Counted from the stretch's first letter, positions 16,207 through 25,694 are shown. The stretch is 64,000 nucleotides of DNA from Clostridia bacterium (GCA_017399305.1 JAFQDK010000023.1:1-64000), one strand, 5' to 3'. Numbers and translations are program-made. Notes: generated from the sequence alone by a model not told the origin.

Positions 16207-18021
16207 GTGAGCGAAAAGCAAAAACACATACGAAATTTTTCGATAATTGCGCATATTGACCACGGCAAGTCAACACTTGCCGACCGTATTCTCGAATATA
16301 CCAGAACGGTTACTACGCGTGAGATGGAAGAGCAGTTGCTTGATAATATGGATCTCGAGCGTGAAAGAGGCATTACTATAAAAGCGCGCGCAGTCCGCCT
16401 TGACTATACAGCGCCAAACGGAGAAGAGTATGCGCTCAACCTCATTGACACCCCAGGCCATGTTGACTTTAATTACGAGGTATCGCGAAGCCTTAATGCG
16501 TGCGACGGAGCGCTGCTTGTCGTAGACGCAACTCAGGGTATTGAGGCGCAGACTCTTGCAAACGCATATCTTGCAGTGGATGCCAATCTTGAGATAGTTC
16601 CGGTTATCAACAAGATAGATTTACCGAGCGCAGATGTTGAACGTGTGCGCAATGAGATTGAAGATGTCATCGGTATTCTTGCCGAGGATTGTCCCGCAGT
16701 ATCGGCAAAGACAGGTCTCAACATCGGTGATGTGCTTGATAAAATCGTCAGTGACATCCCCGCACCTGAGGGCGATCCCAATGCACCACTAAAGTGTCTT
16801 ATCTTTGATTCATACTATGATAGTTATCTCGGAGTAGTTGTATATGTCCGCGTTATGGACGGTACACTTAAAGCGGGTGACAGAATCAGACTCATGAGCA
16901 ATGATGCAGAGTTTGATGTTGTCGAGGTTGGCTCAATGGAGCCTTTTGGGCTTAAAAAGCGTGATTCTATCTCCGCAGGCGAGGTTGGATATATCACCGC
17001 GAGTATCAAGTATGTTGGCGATACACGTGTCGGTGACACCGTCACCCATGCCGAAAATGGCGCGGCAGAGCCGCTCCCCGGCTTTAAGGCAGTTCAGCCC
17101 ATGGTTTATGCAGGTATCTATCCTGCAGACGGCGCACGTTACGGCGACCTTCGCGATGCACTAGAGAAACTGCAGCTCAACGATGCGGCACTCGTTTTCG
17201 AGCCGGAAACCTCTGTTGCACTTGGTTTTGGATTCCGTTGCGGATTCCTTGGGCTTCTCCATATGGAGATTATCGAAGAGCGCCTTGAGAGAGAGTTTAA
17301 CCTTGATCTTATCACAACAGCCCCGGGCGTTATATATAAGATAACCATGAAGGATGGCGAAGTTCGCATGATAGAAAACCCTGCAAGCTATCCTTCGCCA
17401 GATGAGATAGATGTTGCGGCAGAGCCTGTTGTGAAGGCTACAATTATCACGCCCACCGATTATGTTGGCGGCATTATGGAGCTTTGTCAGGACAAGCGCG
17501 GTACGTTTATTGATATGAAGTATCTCGACCAGACACGTGCAGAGCTTCACTATATTCTGCCGCTTAACGAGATTATCTATGACTTTTTCGATGCGCTGAA
17601 GAGCCGTAGCCGCGGATATGCTTCGCTTGACTATGAATTCTCGGATTATGTTCCGTCAAAGCTTGTCCGCCTTGACTTCATGCTCAACGGTGAGCAGGTA
17701 GACGCGCTTTCGTTTATTGTGCATGAGGAAAAGGCGTATGCAAGAGCACGCCGCATCGCTGAAAAACTCAAGGAGAATATTCCGCGTCAGCTTTTTGAAG
17801 TACCGATTCAGGCGGCTATAGGAAACCGTATAATAGCACGTGAAACGGTCAAGGCTATGCGTAAGGACGTGCTTGCAAAGTGCTACGGCGGTGACATTAC
17901 CCGTAAAAAGAAACTGCTTGAAAAGCAGAAAGAGGGTAAAAAGAAGATGCGTAAGCTTGGTAGCGTAGAGGTTTCTCCCGAGGCGTTCATGGCGGTATTG
18001 CGTCTTGATGATGATAACTGA
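16207..18021 (+). CDS. lepA: Elongation factor 4 (LepA)
   Basis: Starts at a GTG (16207) with AGAGG upstream. 604 residues, the usual length. G1 [10 protein letters not shown]2 region RGITIKA, G3 DTPGHVDF, G4 NKIDL, then domains II, III, V and the family-specific C-terminal domain with the [15 protein letters not shown] basic patch. This GTPase back-translocates or rescues stalled ribosomes. It is followed at 4 bases by hemW, an arrangement seen in many Bacillota. The two are probably co-transcribed from the promoter at 16147. Confidence 0.97.
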   Translation: MSEKQKHIRNFSIIAHIDHGKSTLADRILEYTRTVTTREMEEQLLDNMDLERERGITIKARAVRLDYTAPNGEEYALNLIDTPGHVDFNYEVSRSLNACDGALLVVDATQGIEAQTLANAYLAVDANLEIVPVINKIDLPSADVERVRNEIEDVIGILAEDCPAVSAKTGLNIGDVLDKIVSDIPAPEGDPNAPLKCLIFDSYYDSYLGVVVYVRVMDGTLKAGDRIRLMSNDAEFDVVEVGSMEPFGLKKRDSISAGEVGYITASIKYVGDTRVGDTVTHAENGAAEPLPGFKAVQPMVYAGIYPADGARYGDLRDALEKLQLNDAALVFEPETSVALGFGFRCGFLGLLHMEIIEERLEREFNLDLITTAPGVIYKITMKDGEVRMIENPASYPSPDEIDVAAEPVVKATIITPTDYVGGIMELCQDKRGTFIDMKYLDQTRAELHYILPLNEIIYDFFDALKSRSRGYASLDYEFSDYVPSKLVRLDFMLNGEQVDALSFIVHEEKAYARARRIAEKLKENIPRQLFEVPIQAAIGNRIIARETVKAMRKDVLAKCYGGDITRKKKLLEKQKEGKKKMRKLGSVEVSPEAFMAVLRLDDDN

Positions 18022-18025
18022 TGCT

Positions 18026-19168
18026 ATGAAAAAACTTGGAATATATGTGCATATCCCATTTTGTAAAAGCAAATGTGGGTATTGCGATTTTTGCTCACAT
18101 CCTCCGAGAGACGGTGAGACAGACAGGTATCTGAATGCGCTTATGCTGCATATGCAGGATTTTTCCGGAGCGGCACAAGACTATGTAGTCGATACCGTAT
18201 ATGTCGGTGGCGGAACGCCTTCTTTACTTTCAAAAAAGCAGGTGAAATCACTTGTTGAATGTATAAAGAGTTCGTTTGAACTTGACAAAGACGTCGAGTT
18301 TACTATTGAAGCCAACCCGGGCACGGTGGACAAGGGGTATCTTCGTTTTCTGATATCGCTTGGAATAAACCGAATCTCGTTTGGACTTCAGAGCGCTTCC
18401 GATAAAGAACTTGAAGCACTTGGCAGGATTCACACCGTCGCGGATTTTGAAAAAAGCTTCAAGGCGGCACGCGATGCAGGATTCAAGAACATCAACGTGG
18501 ATCTGATGTACGGTATACCGCATCAAAGTGCCGTGAGCTTTGGCGAGACTCTTGAGTTTGTGCGTGGGCTTGATCCTGAACATATATCTGTATACGGGCT
18601 TAAAATCGAAGAGGGAACACCGTTTTATCAGCAAAAAGATAAATTGCCATTGCCGGATGAAGAGACCGAGTATAAGATGTATCGCACTGCACACAATGTT
18701 CTCGAAAATGCTGGATATAAGCATTATGAGATAAGCAATTTTGCAAGACGAGGATTTGAGTCAAAGCATAATATGCGTTATTGGCTTGATGAAAAGTACC
18801 TTGGATTTGGCATCTCGGCACATTCGTATTTTGCAGGACAGCGGTATGCTTACATCGACGATATGGAAAAGTATATTCATGAGATGGAGCATCCGAAAAA
18901 TATGTCGGATATTCTTTCTGAATGTACTGATATTGATGTGTTCACTAAAGAAACCGAGTATGTGATGCTTCGTATGCGCCTTTTTGACGGCGTGGATATC
19001 AATGATTATCGCCAAGAGTTTGACCGCGATTTTATAAACAAATACGGAGATAAGCTAAAGCGCTATGTTGAAGGCGGTTTTGTCGTTCTTGATAACCGAC
19101 ATTGTGCTTTTACAGTTAAAGGTATGTATGTCAGCAATTATATTCTGTCCGACATCCTTGATTTTTAA
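18026..19168 (+). CDS. hemW: HemW, radical-SAM heme chaperone
   Basis: Start at 18026 (MKKLGIYVHIPF) by homology; in-frame ATGs 5-7 codons upstream overlap the lepA end. 380 residues. The radical SAM motif is CKSKCGYC, followed by GGGTPS and the HemW-type C-terminal wHTH domain. HemW was long annotated as oxygen-independent coproporphyrinogen III oxidase; true HemN has an extended N-terminus that is missing here. It inserts heme into proteins in some bacteria. The gene lies directly after lepA. Confidence 0.92.
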   Translation: MKKLGIYVHIPFCKSKCGYCDFCSHPPRDGETDRYLNALMLHMQDFSGAAQDYVVDTVYVGGGTPSLLSKKQVKSLVECIKSSFELDKDVEFTIEANPGTVDKGYLRFLISLGINRISFGLQSASDKELEALGRIHTVADFEKSFKAARDAGFKNINVDLMYGIPHQSAVSFGETLEFVRGLDPEHISVYGLKIEEGTPFYQQKDKLPLPDEETEYKMYRTAHNVLENAGYKHYEISNFARRGFESKHNMRYWLDEKYLGFGISAHSYFAGQRYAYIDDMEKYIHEMEHPKNMSDILSECTDIDVFTKETEYVMLRMRLFDGVDINDYRQEFDRDFINKYGDKLKRYVEGGFVVLDNRHCAFTVKGMYVSNYILSDILDF

Positions 19169-19176
19169 AGATTCGC

Positions 19177-19206
19177 TTGACAAAGTACATAGCTGATTGA
19201 TACAAT
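19177..19206 (+). promoter_or_regulatory. Sigma-A promoter for the DUF1292 gene
   Basis: TTGACA at 19177-19182, an 18-bp spacer, TACAAT at 19201-19206; the start codon is at 19242. Confidence 0.75.
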
Positions 19207-19241
19207 ATAAACAGAAAAATAACCGAAAGGAAGAAATAAAA

Positions 19242-19538
19242 ATGGCAGAGATTTATGAAGGCGATATTTATACGCTGACTGATGAAACCGGCAAGGAGAG
19301 CGAGTTTGAACTTATCGGTAGCTGCGAGTTCGAAGGAAAGACATATCTTGCACTTATCCCTGTAGAAGAGGGGATGGATGAGTATGTTATCCTCCGTCTT
19401 GAGGCAGATGAGCAGGGCGAGGAAATCCTTGTTACTATCGATGATGACGATGAATTTGATCGCGTTGCAGATTATTTTGAGGATGAGCTTTTTGATACCG
19501 TTGACTATGATGAGGGTACCGAGGGCGATCCCCAGTAA
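19242..19538 (+). CDS. DUF1292 protein (YrzB-like)
   Basis: 98 residues, very acidic, starting at 19242 (MAEIYEGD) behind a GAAAGGAAG site. It matches DUF1292: an N-terminal beta segment (YTLTDETGKE, EFELI) then Y-LALIP and an EYVILRLE segment. Family members are small and of unknown function in Bacillota, usually near alanyl-tRNA synthetase, RuvX or Rae1-type genes. Here the gene is on its own transcript. The C-terminus is a run of Asp/Glu (DDDDEFD, DYDEGTEGD). No terminator is visible before the 6S RNA that follows about 50 bases later. Confidence 0.85.
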   Translation: MAEIYEGDIYTLTDETGKESEFELIGSCEFEGKTYLALIPVEEGMDEYVILRLEADEQGEEILVTIDDDDEFDRVADYFEDELFDTVDYDEGTEGDPQ

Positions 19539-19590
19539 AAAACAAGTATATTCGGTATAGATTTGAATATACTAAATGTAGAATGAAAAA

Positions 19591-19790
19591 CTATCCTGCT
19601 TAGTTCGTGATACACCTTTTATTGGAACCTACACTTAATTAAAGGAATCCTTATACTTCTTGTGGGATGCAGGCCTCCCGCAGCGGCTTGACCGTTTGCG
19701 GACGTTGGAAGCGCAAAGCAGAGGTGCGGATACCGCCTTGCTGGAGCAGGGTTTTCTATTAGGGTGTACACGGCTCGGTGGGTGTTTTTT
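19591..19790 (+). ncRNA. ssrS: 6S RNA (SsrS)
   Basis: A roughly 200-base stretch matches the clostridial 6S RNA pattern that I remember: a 5' TTCGTGATACACC arm pairs with a 3' AGGGTGTACA arm (19607-19616 with 19771-19780). GGAACCTACACTT lies in the 5' half of the central bubble, and GCAGGCCTCCCGCAGCGGC and GCAGAGGTGCGG follow in the 3' half. The end is T-rich (19785-19796). 6S RNA imitates an open promoter and binds sigma-A RNA polymerase in stationary phase. The ends are approximate. No clear -35 box was found; TAGAAT at 19579-19584 could be the -10. Confidence 0.78.
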
Positions 19791-19926
19791 GTTTTTATCA
19801 TGCTTATAAACAAAAAATGCACAAAAATTATGAGCTCGTTTTATGCATATTAGACACTGGACATTGTATGTGATGCTGTGATATTATATAATATAATATA
19901 GTATTTTTAAGAAAAAAGGAAACATA

Positions 19927-20823
19927 ATGAAACCGTTCATAGGCATTGACCTTACAGAAAACAGAAAAAATGAGCGTTTTAACGGTGAGGAGTTTGTTGT
20001 AGCAACGGCATCGGAGGATAATCTTAAGGAATTCAAGAGTATATCCGACAGTGCGAAAAAGTTATACAAAAAAACCAAGTTCCCGTTGGCGTTGCGTATT
20101 TTACAAAAGCTGTGCATAATTGCTTCGGCAGTTTTTGCCGTGCTTATTATCAAAGAAACCGTCGGCGATATTGAGGGGAGCAGATTTGATGTTGTTGCGG
20201 CATTTAACAATACTCCGTGGATATTCTGGTCCGCTCTCGGTTGCTTTGTCGCATGGATAGTCTTAAATATTGCAAGCCGTATAAATACAATGGTCGCAAT
20301 GAAAAGATATGCTGGATATCATGCTTCGTCTAAACTTTCATCGGTTGCCGATGATATTTATGAAGAGTTTGATATACCGATAGATGCTATCAATATTGAC
20401 CTTCTTTCTTTTAAATACAAGAATAAAAAAGGCAAATTAAAGATTAAAAAAGGTTCCAAGAGAATCGCTACGTTTGTCAACTATCAGTTTAAGGCTTATT
20501 TGTCAGATAAAAAGCTGTATCTTGCAGATCTTGAAAACAAATATGCTTTTCCGCTTGATAAGATGAGCGCAATACATACAGTAAAAGCAAATACCTTTGT
20601 TCCCTCATGGCATAAAGATCTCAGTATTGATAAAGGAATCTACAAGAATTACAGTCTTAAAAAGGATGATTACGGATTTATCCATTTTAAGAATTATCAC
20701 ATATTGGAGCTTGAGCACAAAGGTGAGAAATTCGGAATCTATTTTCCGAGTTACGAGCTGTTTGCGTTTGAAGCATTTACAGGGCTTACCGCAGAACCAA
20801 TTAACAAAAAAAAGAGTTGCTGA
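19927..20823 (+). CDS. Two-TM membrane protein of unknown function
   Basis: 298 residues; AAAAGGA before the ATG. Two hydrophobic segments lie at about 60-80 and 98-118. A hydrophilic C-terminal domain of about 175 residues follows, rich in Lys/Tyr/Phe and beta-strand-like (FKAYLSDKKLYLADLENK). The C-terminal part resembles a membrane-attached PH-like or bPH domain but I cannot confirm this. Its gene has no operon partner: 6S RNA precedes it and a convergent DUF5662 gene follows. Confidence 0.65.
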   Translation: MKPFIGIDLTENRKNERFNGEEFVVATASEDNLKEFKSISDSAKKLYKKTKFPLALRILQKLCIIASAVFAVLIIKETVGDIEGSRFDVVAAFNNTPWIFWSALGCFVAWIVLNIASRINTMVAMKRYAGYHASSKLSSVADDIYEEFDIPIDAINIDLLSFKYKNKKGKLKIKKGSKRIATFVNYQFKAYLSDKKLYLADLENKYAFPLDKMSAIHTVKANTFVPSWHKDLSIDKGIYKNYSLKKDDYGFIHFKNYHILELEHKGEKFGIYFPSYELFAFEAFTGLTAEPINKKKSC

Positions 20824-20837
20824 TGCAACTCTTTTTT
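20808..20837. terminator. Bidirectional terminator overlapping two stops
   Basis: Perfect 13-bp stem 20808-20820 with 20825-20837 and a TGAT loop. It overlaps the stop codons of both 19927-20823 and 20836-21381. Confidence 0.85.
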
Positions 20838-21381
20838 AATACTCTTTGTTTTCTTTAAGCATTTCACGCATACACGTGAATGTTACTTCCTCACCGTGTT
20901 CCGCCAATAGCGTCAAAAGTTTTTCAGTGAGGTCAGATGTTTCAGGATGAATAACACGGGTTGGCTTGCCGCGCATAAAGTATTCGATAGGATGCTTGTC
21001 GGTGTAATTTTTGCCTTGATATATCTTGCTTGCGGCAATTCTGTCGCAAACCATTTCGATGACGTATCTGAGCGGCATTTTTACAGGACGCATTTTGCGT
21101 TCTACGGGATTATAGTCAGTCCAGTATTCAAAGTGATGCTTGTTTCTGCCTTTGTGATGCATCCATGCAAGAGAATATCCGTATTCATCTCGCTCAAGCT
21201 CATTGGGGCTTCTTGTGCCAACATAAAATCGAGCACCGGCAAGAAATTCAGTTGGTGAATACTTTGAAAGATCATGGTGCAACCCCTGCCAAAATATTCC
21301 AGCCTTTTTACAGTGCCGTATAACCGCGTGGCGGTGTTTCGTTATAGTTGTAAAGTGCCCGATGGCTCCGCGAAAACTCAT
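20836..21381 (-). CDS. DUF5662 protein (YqgF-unrelated, HD-like catalase domain unknown)
   Basis: The start at 21381 (MSFRGAIGH) follows GGAG by 6 bases; an alternative ATG lies 4 codons upstream. 181 residues. Histidine-rich motifs are visible: GLHHDLSKYSPTEF, MHHKGRNKHHFEYW and MVCDRIAASKIYQGKNY, the pattern of DUF5662. Family members are often found in Clostridia and phages, with a hydrolase-like helical fold inferred from HxD-type residues (HHD), but no activity is known. The gene is transcribed away from the upstream GNAT gene's end and shares its terminator with the convergent membrane protein gene. The family name is from memory; no function is claimed. Confidence 0.65.
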   Translation of the reverse strand: MSFRGAIGHFTTITKHRHAVIRHCKKAGIFWQGLHHDLSKYSPTEFLAGARFYVGTRSPNELERDEYGYSLAWMHHKGRNKHHFEYWTDYNPVERKMRPVKMPLRYVIEMVCDRIAASKIYQGKNYTDKHPIEYFMRGKPTRVIHPETSDLTEKLLTLLAEHGEEVTFTCMREMLKENKEY

Positions 21382-21480
21382 AATAATCTCCATTCCGCCG
21401 CTTGGCGGCGACACCAATGTTGCAAAGAAATAACATTGTTTTTATTTTATATTTTTATGCAGGTTTTGTCAATCATAATT

Positions 21481-22014
21481 TCAAAGATCCAAATACCAGA
21501 AGACTGCAATTTCTTTGTTGTATGGCTCGCCCATATGACGGTATAGCTTTGTACTTAAGCCGCCGATGTGCATACCGTACTTTTTGTAAAATCTGCTTGC
21601 AAGCAGATTGTTGTCCTGACATTCAAGAGAGAGTCCGCAGAGCTTCTTCTTTTTTGCCCATTCTACAGCGGCATCCATAAGTGATGTGCCAATGCCTTTA
21701 CCGCGCCACTCGCGCGCAACGCTGATATCTTCAATGTGTGCGTAGCGATTCCATGCAGATGCAATGAGTATCTGACCGACGCAAACGCTGTTTTTATATG
21801 CCAAAAACGCCACGCGATCGTCGCAGTTTATATAATTGTCAGCCGTGGCACCGTCATAGTTCGTATATTGTTTTTCAATCGGGGCGCTAAATATTACTTC
21901 TTTGTAGTTCCATGTTCCGTTTTTGTATGTGATATTTAACTTTCCGATGATCTCAAACGGTTGATTTGCAGTGTTGAGATCGGCAAGTCTTTCTTTAGTC
22001 AGAACTTTTATCAT
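21481..22014 (-). CDS. GNAT acetyltransferase resembling streptothricin acetyltransferase (Sat)
   Basis: 177 residues. It follows the Sat4 pattern from memory: an N-terminal PFEIIGKLNITYKNGTW stretch, then WNRYAHIEDISVAREWRGKGIG with the acetyl-CoA-binding R/Q-x-x-G-x-G/A loop (RGKGIG), then LSLECQDNNLLASRFYKKYG and a final VFWYLDL. Sat enzymes acetylate streptothricin-type antibiotics, but many chromosomal relatives have unknown substrates. Its start overlaps the upstream flavodoxin-fold gene by 20 bases, so translation is probably coupled. Substrate cannot be assigned without testing. Confidence 0.75.
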   Translation of the reverse strand: MIKVLTKERLADLNTANQPFEIIGKLNITYKNGTWNYKEVIFSAPIEKQYTNYDGATADNYINCDDRVAFLAYKNSVCVGQILIASAWNRYAHIEDISVAREWRGKGIGTSLMDAAVEWAKKKKLCGLSLECQDNNLLASRFYKKYGMHIGGLSTKLYRHMGEPYNKEIAVFWYLDL

Positions 22015-23356
22015 TCTCTCTTTTTACCTTTTCAAGCAGTTTATTATACGGAGCAAGCATTCCTTCGTTCATTGCATTGCCCATTTTTGCCTTGATTTTT
22101 TTATTGGATATCAGTGCACCAACGAGATACATTTTTAAAATAGTACCACGTTTCTTCTGTGGGAAGTCATATTGACCGTGTGTTTTATAGAACTTGTGAT
22201 CAGCTTTCATCATGCCGCGCATAAGCCATATTAGGTCGCGGAATATTTTCATTCCTCCTATTCCGTAGAAGTTCTGCGGCGGAACGTATTTGTGCTCAAG
22301 CGCATAACAAAGCTTTTTAGCCATGGCATCTATTTCATTGTTTGGATTATATTCGTCAGTCGCTATTCCGCAAAGAAAGTTGTTTCCAACCTCAGCGCGT
22401 GCTTCAAGTATTGTGCGCAAATTCTCCTCACGGCTAAGATCTCCGCTTACAAGATACCCCATAGGCATTCCCATTGTCACAGTGCGGTGACCGTTGCAGA
22501 ATTGTCTGTCGTCGTACATTTTAAACAGTGCACCCATTGAGTGATCTTTGATAGAAAATGCATAAATTATAGCTTCTGCTGTCTGTATCTTAGTTCGTAA
22601 AAACTCATCAAAACCGTCTTTATAGATGCATTTACCGTCACTCGCGCAGTTGAAGCATCCAAGGCAACCACCGCTGAAAGGGTACTCGCGCAAGTTTACA
22701 ACGCGTGTCGCTTTAGGGAGTACAGCCGAGAATCTTTCAATCATGTTTTTAAGCTGAGTGTTTTCCTCTTCGCAGTCTGTAACAATTACAACATCGCCGG
22801 ACTTTTCCGTGCCGCCTTCACAAACATCTGTCTGTTTGTGCGCCGGAGAGGGAAGCGCCACAGGCACATTTTCATATATATCGTTTGTTATAGAAAAACA
22901 TACATAGTCAAAAAAGGCTTTAGCATCATTTTGTCCTTTTTCGGTCAGCAGATCATCCATATCTGCAGATAGGCCGCGTATGTATTTCATGCCAAGATCT
23001 TTACAATTGTCTGCGATGTAACGATGCGCGGTTATATCGTAAAAATGTTTTGAAGTAGTTATCTGTGTGACAAATTTTCCGCTAAGGTTAACATCATATT
23101 CTTTTGTAAGTTCTATAAAACGGTGCAACTGACAAGGTGCGATAAATGTATATACAGGGTAAGAGAATAGCAAAAGATCCGCACTTTCCATAGCAGTTTT
23201 AGCAGCAGAAAAATCCTTTTCAAGCGCTTTTATAGTGTGCCCGGCGTGTAGAATGTCAAAGGTATGCTCAGGGTACAGAACTGCAAGATAGTTTACCGTT
23301 TGAAGCGTTACACTGTATTTTGATTTTGGGCTTCCGTTAATAACTAAAATTTTCAT
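21995..23356 (-). CDS. NAD(P)H-dependent flavodoxin-fold oxidoreductase, two flavodoxin halves
   Basis: Start at 23356 (MKILVINGSPKSK) with GGAGAG upstream. 453 residues. The N-terminal half (about 1-165) is a complete flavodoxin-like fold with the NGSPK FMN loop and SYPVYTF. The second half (about 185-453) is another, with GCLGCFNC and a KCIYKDGF segment typical of clostridial NADPH-dependent FMN reductases. Two fused halves are less common than one. The C-terminal region (YGIGGMKIFRDLIW) matches the DUF-like tail of such proteins. The gene shares one base (TAATG) with the upstream phosphatase stop and overlaps the downstream GNAT, so the three form an operon. Confidence 0.72.
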   Translation of the reverse strand: MKILVINGSPKSKYSVTLQTVNYLAVLYPEHTFDILHAGHTIKALEKDFSAAKTAMESADLLLFSYPVYTFIAPCQLHRFIELTKEYDVNLSGKFVTQITTSKHFYDITAHRYIADNCKDLGMKYIRGLSADMDDLLTEKGQNDAKAFFDYVCFSITNDIYENVPVALPSPAHKQTDVCEGGTEKSGDVVIVTDCEEENTQLKNMIERFSAVLPKATRVVNLREYPFSGGCLGCFNCASDGKCIYKDGFDEFLRTKIQTAEAIIYAFSIKDHSMGALFKMYDDRQFCNGHRTVTMGMPMGYLVSGDLSREENLRTILEARAEVGNNFLCGIATDEYNPNNEIDAMAKKLCYALEHKYVPPQNFYGIGGMKIFRDLIWLMRGMMKADHKFYKTHGQYDFPQKKRGTILKMYLVGALISNKKIKAKMGNAMNEGMLAPYNKLLEKVKRENDKSSD

Positions 23357-23814
23357 TATAAACTCTCCAAAAGTTTTTTGCATCCGTCAAGAATATCGCG
23401 ATAGGCCACGTCGAAACGTTCAGAATACCACGGGTCGGCAACGTCTCCGCCTCTTGCGGTGTAGTCCATCAGCTTGTGTATTTTGCATTCGGGATCGCCG
23501 CCGAGAATACGCAGCATGTTGCGGATGTTGGCAGAGTCCATTCCTATAAACAGATCATATTTGACATAGTCGCCTTTTTGTAGCTGTATTGCGCGCTTAC
23601 CGTTGCAACTTATACCGTGGCGTTCAAGCTCTTCTTTCATCGGCGGATAGACGGGATTGCCCACTCCGTTCCAGATTTCTTCAGTGCTTGTCGCACTTGA
23701 GGAAATAAAGAACTCATTTTCGCGACCGGCCTTCTTGACTAAATCTTTCATTATAAACTCGGCAGAAGGACTCCTGCAGATATTGCCGTGACAAACAAAC
23801 ATTATTCTATGCAT
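23356..23814 (-). CDS. Low-molecular-weight protein tyrosine phosphatase
   Basis: 152 residues. The N-terminal P-loop is CHGNICRS (C-x5-R) and the acid Asp is in DPWY near residue 127, as in LMW-PTP and arsenate reductase-like proteins. It has a GAGGAAG site before ATGCATAGA. It may dephosphorylate protein tyrosine or arginine. It is the first gene of a three-gene operon with the flavodoxin-fold oxidoreductase and the GNAT protein. Confidence 0.9.
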   Translation of the reverse strand: MHRIMFVCHGNICRSPSAEFIMKDLVKKAGRENEFFISSSATSTEEIWNGVGNPVYPPMKEELERHGISCNGKRAIQLQKGDYVKYDLFIGMDSANIRNMLRILGGDPECKIHKLMDYTARGGDVADPWYSERFDVAYRDILDGCKKLLESL

Positions 23815-23865
23815 AACTTCCTCGCAACTTTTTATTTCAGTATAGCATATCTAAGTTGCTTTAGC

Positions 23866-23891
23866 AATAAAAAAGAGGTCTTACGACCTCT
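23866..23891 (-). terminator. Terminator of the vWA gene
   Basis: A 7-bp stem 23874-23880 with 23885-23891 overlapping the stop codon. On the minus strand it is followed by a T tract (TTTTTTATTG). Confidence 0.65.
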
Positions 23892-24510
23892 CTTCAAAGC
23901 TGGCAGCCCAGTTGTCACTGATTTTAGAATTAGTTCTGAGTTCTGTCACAGTTTGCGCCATCGCGCAGTAAAGGTTTGCGGTACCTTTTGTATCTGCGGT
24001 ATAATTTGCGGCGCGTTCGCGGCGGATACCGATGCTGTCAGCTGTTTCAACAGCGTCGATGTTTGCCGCTACAAATATGAACTCCCAACCGCGTTTTTCT
24101 TGCTTTTTTATCAGCTTTTTAATTTCATTACTGCTGTATTTGTGGCTGCAGTTTTCCATACCGTCTGTTGTGATGACGAACAGTGTATGAGCAGGCACAT
24201 CTTCGCGTCGCGCATATTTGTGAATGTTGCCGATGTGGTGTATTGCACCGCCGATTGCATCAAGCAGTGCAGTGCCTCCGCCTACGCAATAATCTTTTTT
24301 GGTCATTGGTTTAACTTTTTCAAGACGTACCCTGTCGTGAACGACTGTGGATTCACACGAGAACAGTACAGTGGACACAAGTACTTCACCTTCAACCTCT
24401 TTTTGTTTTTCTATCATTGCGTTAAATCCGCCGATAGTGTCCTCTTCAAGTCCTGCCATTGAACCGCTGCGGTCAATAATAAATACGAGTTCAGTAGTGT
24501 TGTTTTTCAT
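23881..24510 (-). CDS. Stand-alone von Willebrand factor A domain protein (TerY-like)
   Basis: Start at 24510 (MKNNTTELVFIIDRSGSM) with GGAGGAAATAAC upstream; the frame reaches 24582 but lacks a site. 209 residues, almost all vWA domain. The MIDAS motif DRSGSM binds a divalent cation with later Thr and the TDGMEN segment. TerY-type vWA proteins occur with stress-response phosphatase/kinase systems, but none of those neighbours is present. It is cytoplasmic with no signal. A hairpin at 24531-24561 lies upstream, so it may be on its own transcript or depend on readthrough from the macrodomain gene. Confidence 0.85.
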   Translation of the reverse strand: MKNNTTELVFIIDRSGSMAGLEEDTIGGFNAMIEKQKEVEGEVLVSTVLFSCESTVVHDRVRLEKVKPMTKKDYCVGGGTALLDAIGGAIHHIGNIHKYARREDVPAHTLFVITTDGMENCSHKYSSNEIKKLIKKQEKRGWEFIFVAANIDAVETADSIGIRRERAANYTADTKGTANLYCAMAQTVTELRTNSKISDNWAASFEERS

Positions 24511-24530
24511 GTTATTTCCTCCAAAAAAAT

Positions 24531-24561
24531 AATGTGACTGTGTTTTGCTTACAGTCACATT
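24531..24561 (-). terminator. Hairpin between macrodomain and vWA genes
   Basis: An 11-bp stem 24531-24541 with 24551-24561 and a 9-nt loop; on the minus strand it is followed by ATTTTTTT. It lies about 20 bases upstream of the vWA start and could attenuate it. Confidence 0.65.
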
Positions 24562-24606
24562 ATATCTCAGGTGAATTTTCAAGTGGTCGCTTTCAAAGCG
24601 ACTTTT

Positions 24607-25599
24607 TTAAATGCCTGTTCCAAGACAAGGCTGGTCAAATTCAAAGAGGGCTTCATTAATCTCAAATATATTGTAGTTGCCGCCCTTGATAAAGTATTCA
24701 ATAATAAGGTCAAATTTGCTGCTGTGCGACAGCGTAAAGCCTACAGTTTCAAGCAGGTGGTCAGTTTCTTCAAGCGTGAGTTCAAGGGCAATAGCAAAAG
24801 ATAAAACAGTAGATTTGCTAGGCTTATAGTTTTTATTACACTTAATTTTTGAAAAGGTCTTTTTGTCAATGTTTGCTTTTTTATAGCATTCTACATCGCT
24901 GATTCCTTTTTCGTCAATCATACGGAAAAGTGCTTCGGCAAAGCTTTCGTCAAGATTGCAGAGTACGTCTTCAAGCGATGACGATGGTGCGGCATATTCA
25001 AATGATGATTCGTAGTATTCTTTGGCAGGCTGACAGCTTCTTGGTTCCATAAACGCTTGACGACATATAGCTTGTCCATCGCATTCAGCAATATATCTTT
25101 TTATGTTCGAAGATAGTCTTTTACTGAATTCGTAAGACTGTTTGTCGTATACAACCAGATATACAAGCATTTCAGCTCCACGCAAATAAGAACTTATGCA
25201 CTCCATGGCAATTTTCAGAACCTGGTCTTTCGGATATCCGAATGTTCCTGAGGATATCAGCGGAAAGGCAATGCTGCTTAGATTTTTAGATTCCGCAAGC
25301 TTCAGACATTCTATATAGCATGAGATAAGTAGCTTTTTTTCATTGTGGTTGCCGCCCTGCCATACAGGACCGACAGTATGTATCACATATTTTGCAGGAA
25401 GATTAAATGCGCGCGTCAGTTTTGCTTCTCCTACATTGCAGCCGCCAAGCTTTTCGCACGCCGCGGCAAGTTTGCTTCCTGCGGCAAAATGAATGGCAGC
25501 ATCGACACCGCCGCCGGGGATGAGATTTTCGTTTGACGGATTTACGATAGCGTCGCAATCCATTTTTGTTATGTCTTGTCTGACAATTTGCAGTGGCAT
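24607..25599 (-). CDS. Macrodomain ADP-ribose hydrolase with C-terminal alpha-helical module
   Basis: 330 residues. About 1-175 form a macrodomain of the O-acetyl-ADP-ribose deacetylase type: DAIVNPSNE, GGGVDAAIH and the SSGTFGYP loop are present. About 200-325 form a helical domain (LEDVLCNLDESFAEAL, DKKTFSKIK, a LELTLEETDHLLETVGF segment), a common companion in Bacillota that looks like an HTH of the XRE type. The macrodomain removes ADP-ribose or O-acetyl-ADP-ribose. What the C-terminal part binds is unknown. It is close to the vWA gene, but a hairpin separates them. Confidence 0.85.
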   Translation of the reverse strand: MPLQIVRQDITKMDCDAIVNPSNENLIPGGGVDAAIHFAAGSKLAAACEKLGGCNVGEAKLTRAFNLPAKYVIHTVGPVWQGGNHNEKKLLISCYIECLKLAESKNLSSIAFPLISSGTFGYPKDQVLKIAMECISSYLRGAEMLVYLVVYDKQSYEFSKRLSSNIKRYIAECDGQAICRQAFMEPRSCQPAKEYYESSFEYAAPSSSLEDVLCNLDESFAEALFRMIDEKGISDVECYKKANIDKKTFSKIKCNKNYKPSKSTVLSFAIALELTLEETDHLLETVGFTLSHSSKFDLIIEYFIKGGNYNIFEINEALFEFDQPCLGTGI

Positions 25600-25694
25600 G
25601 GCTTTTTCCTTTTTTATTTTAGTATAACATATCTTGATATAAAATGCACTAAAAACCAGTGATAATGTGTGTTTTATTTTTGTACGACTTAATA

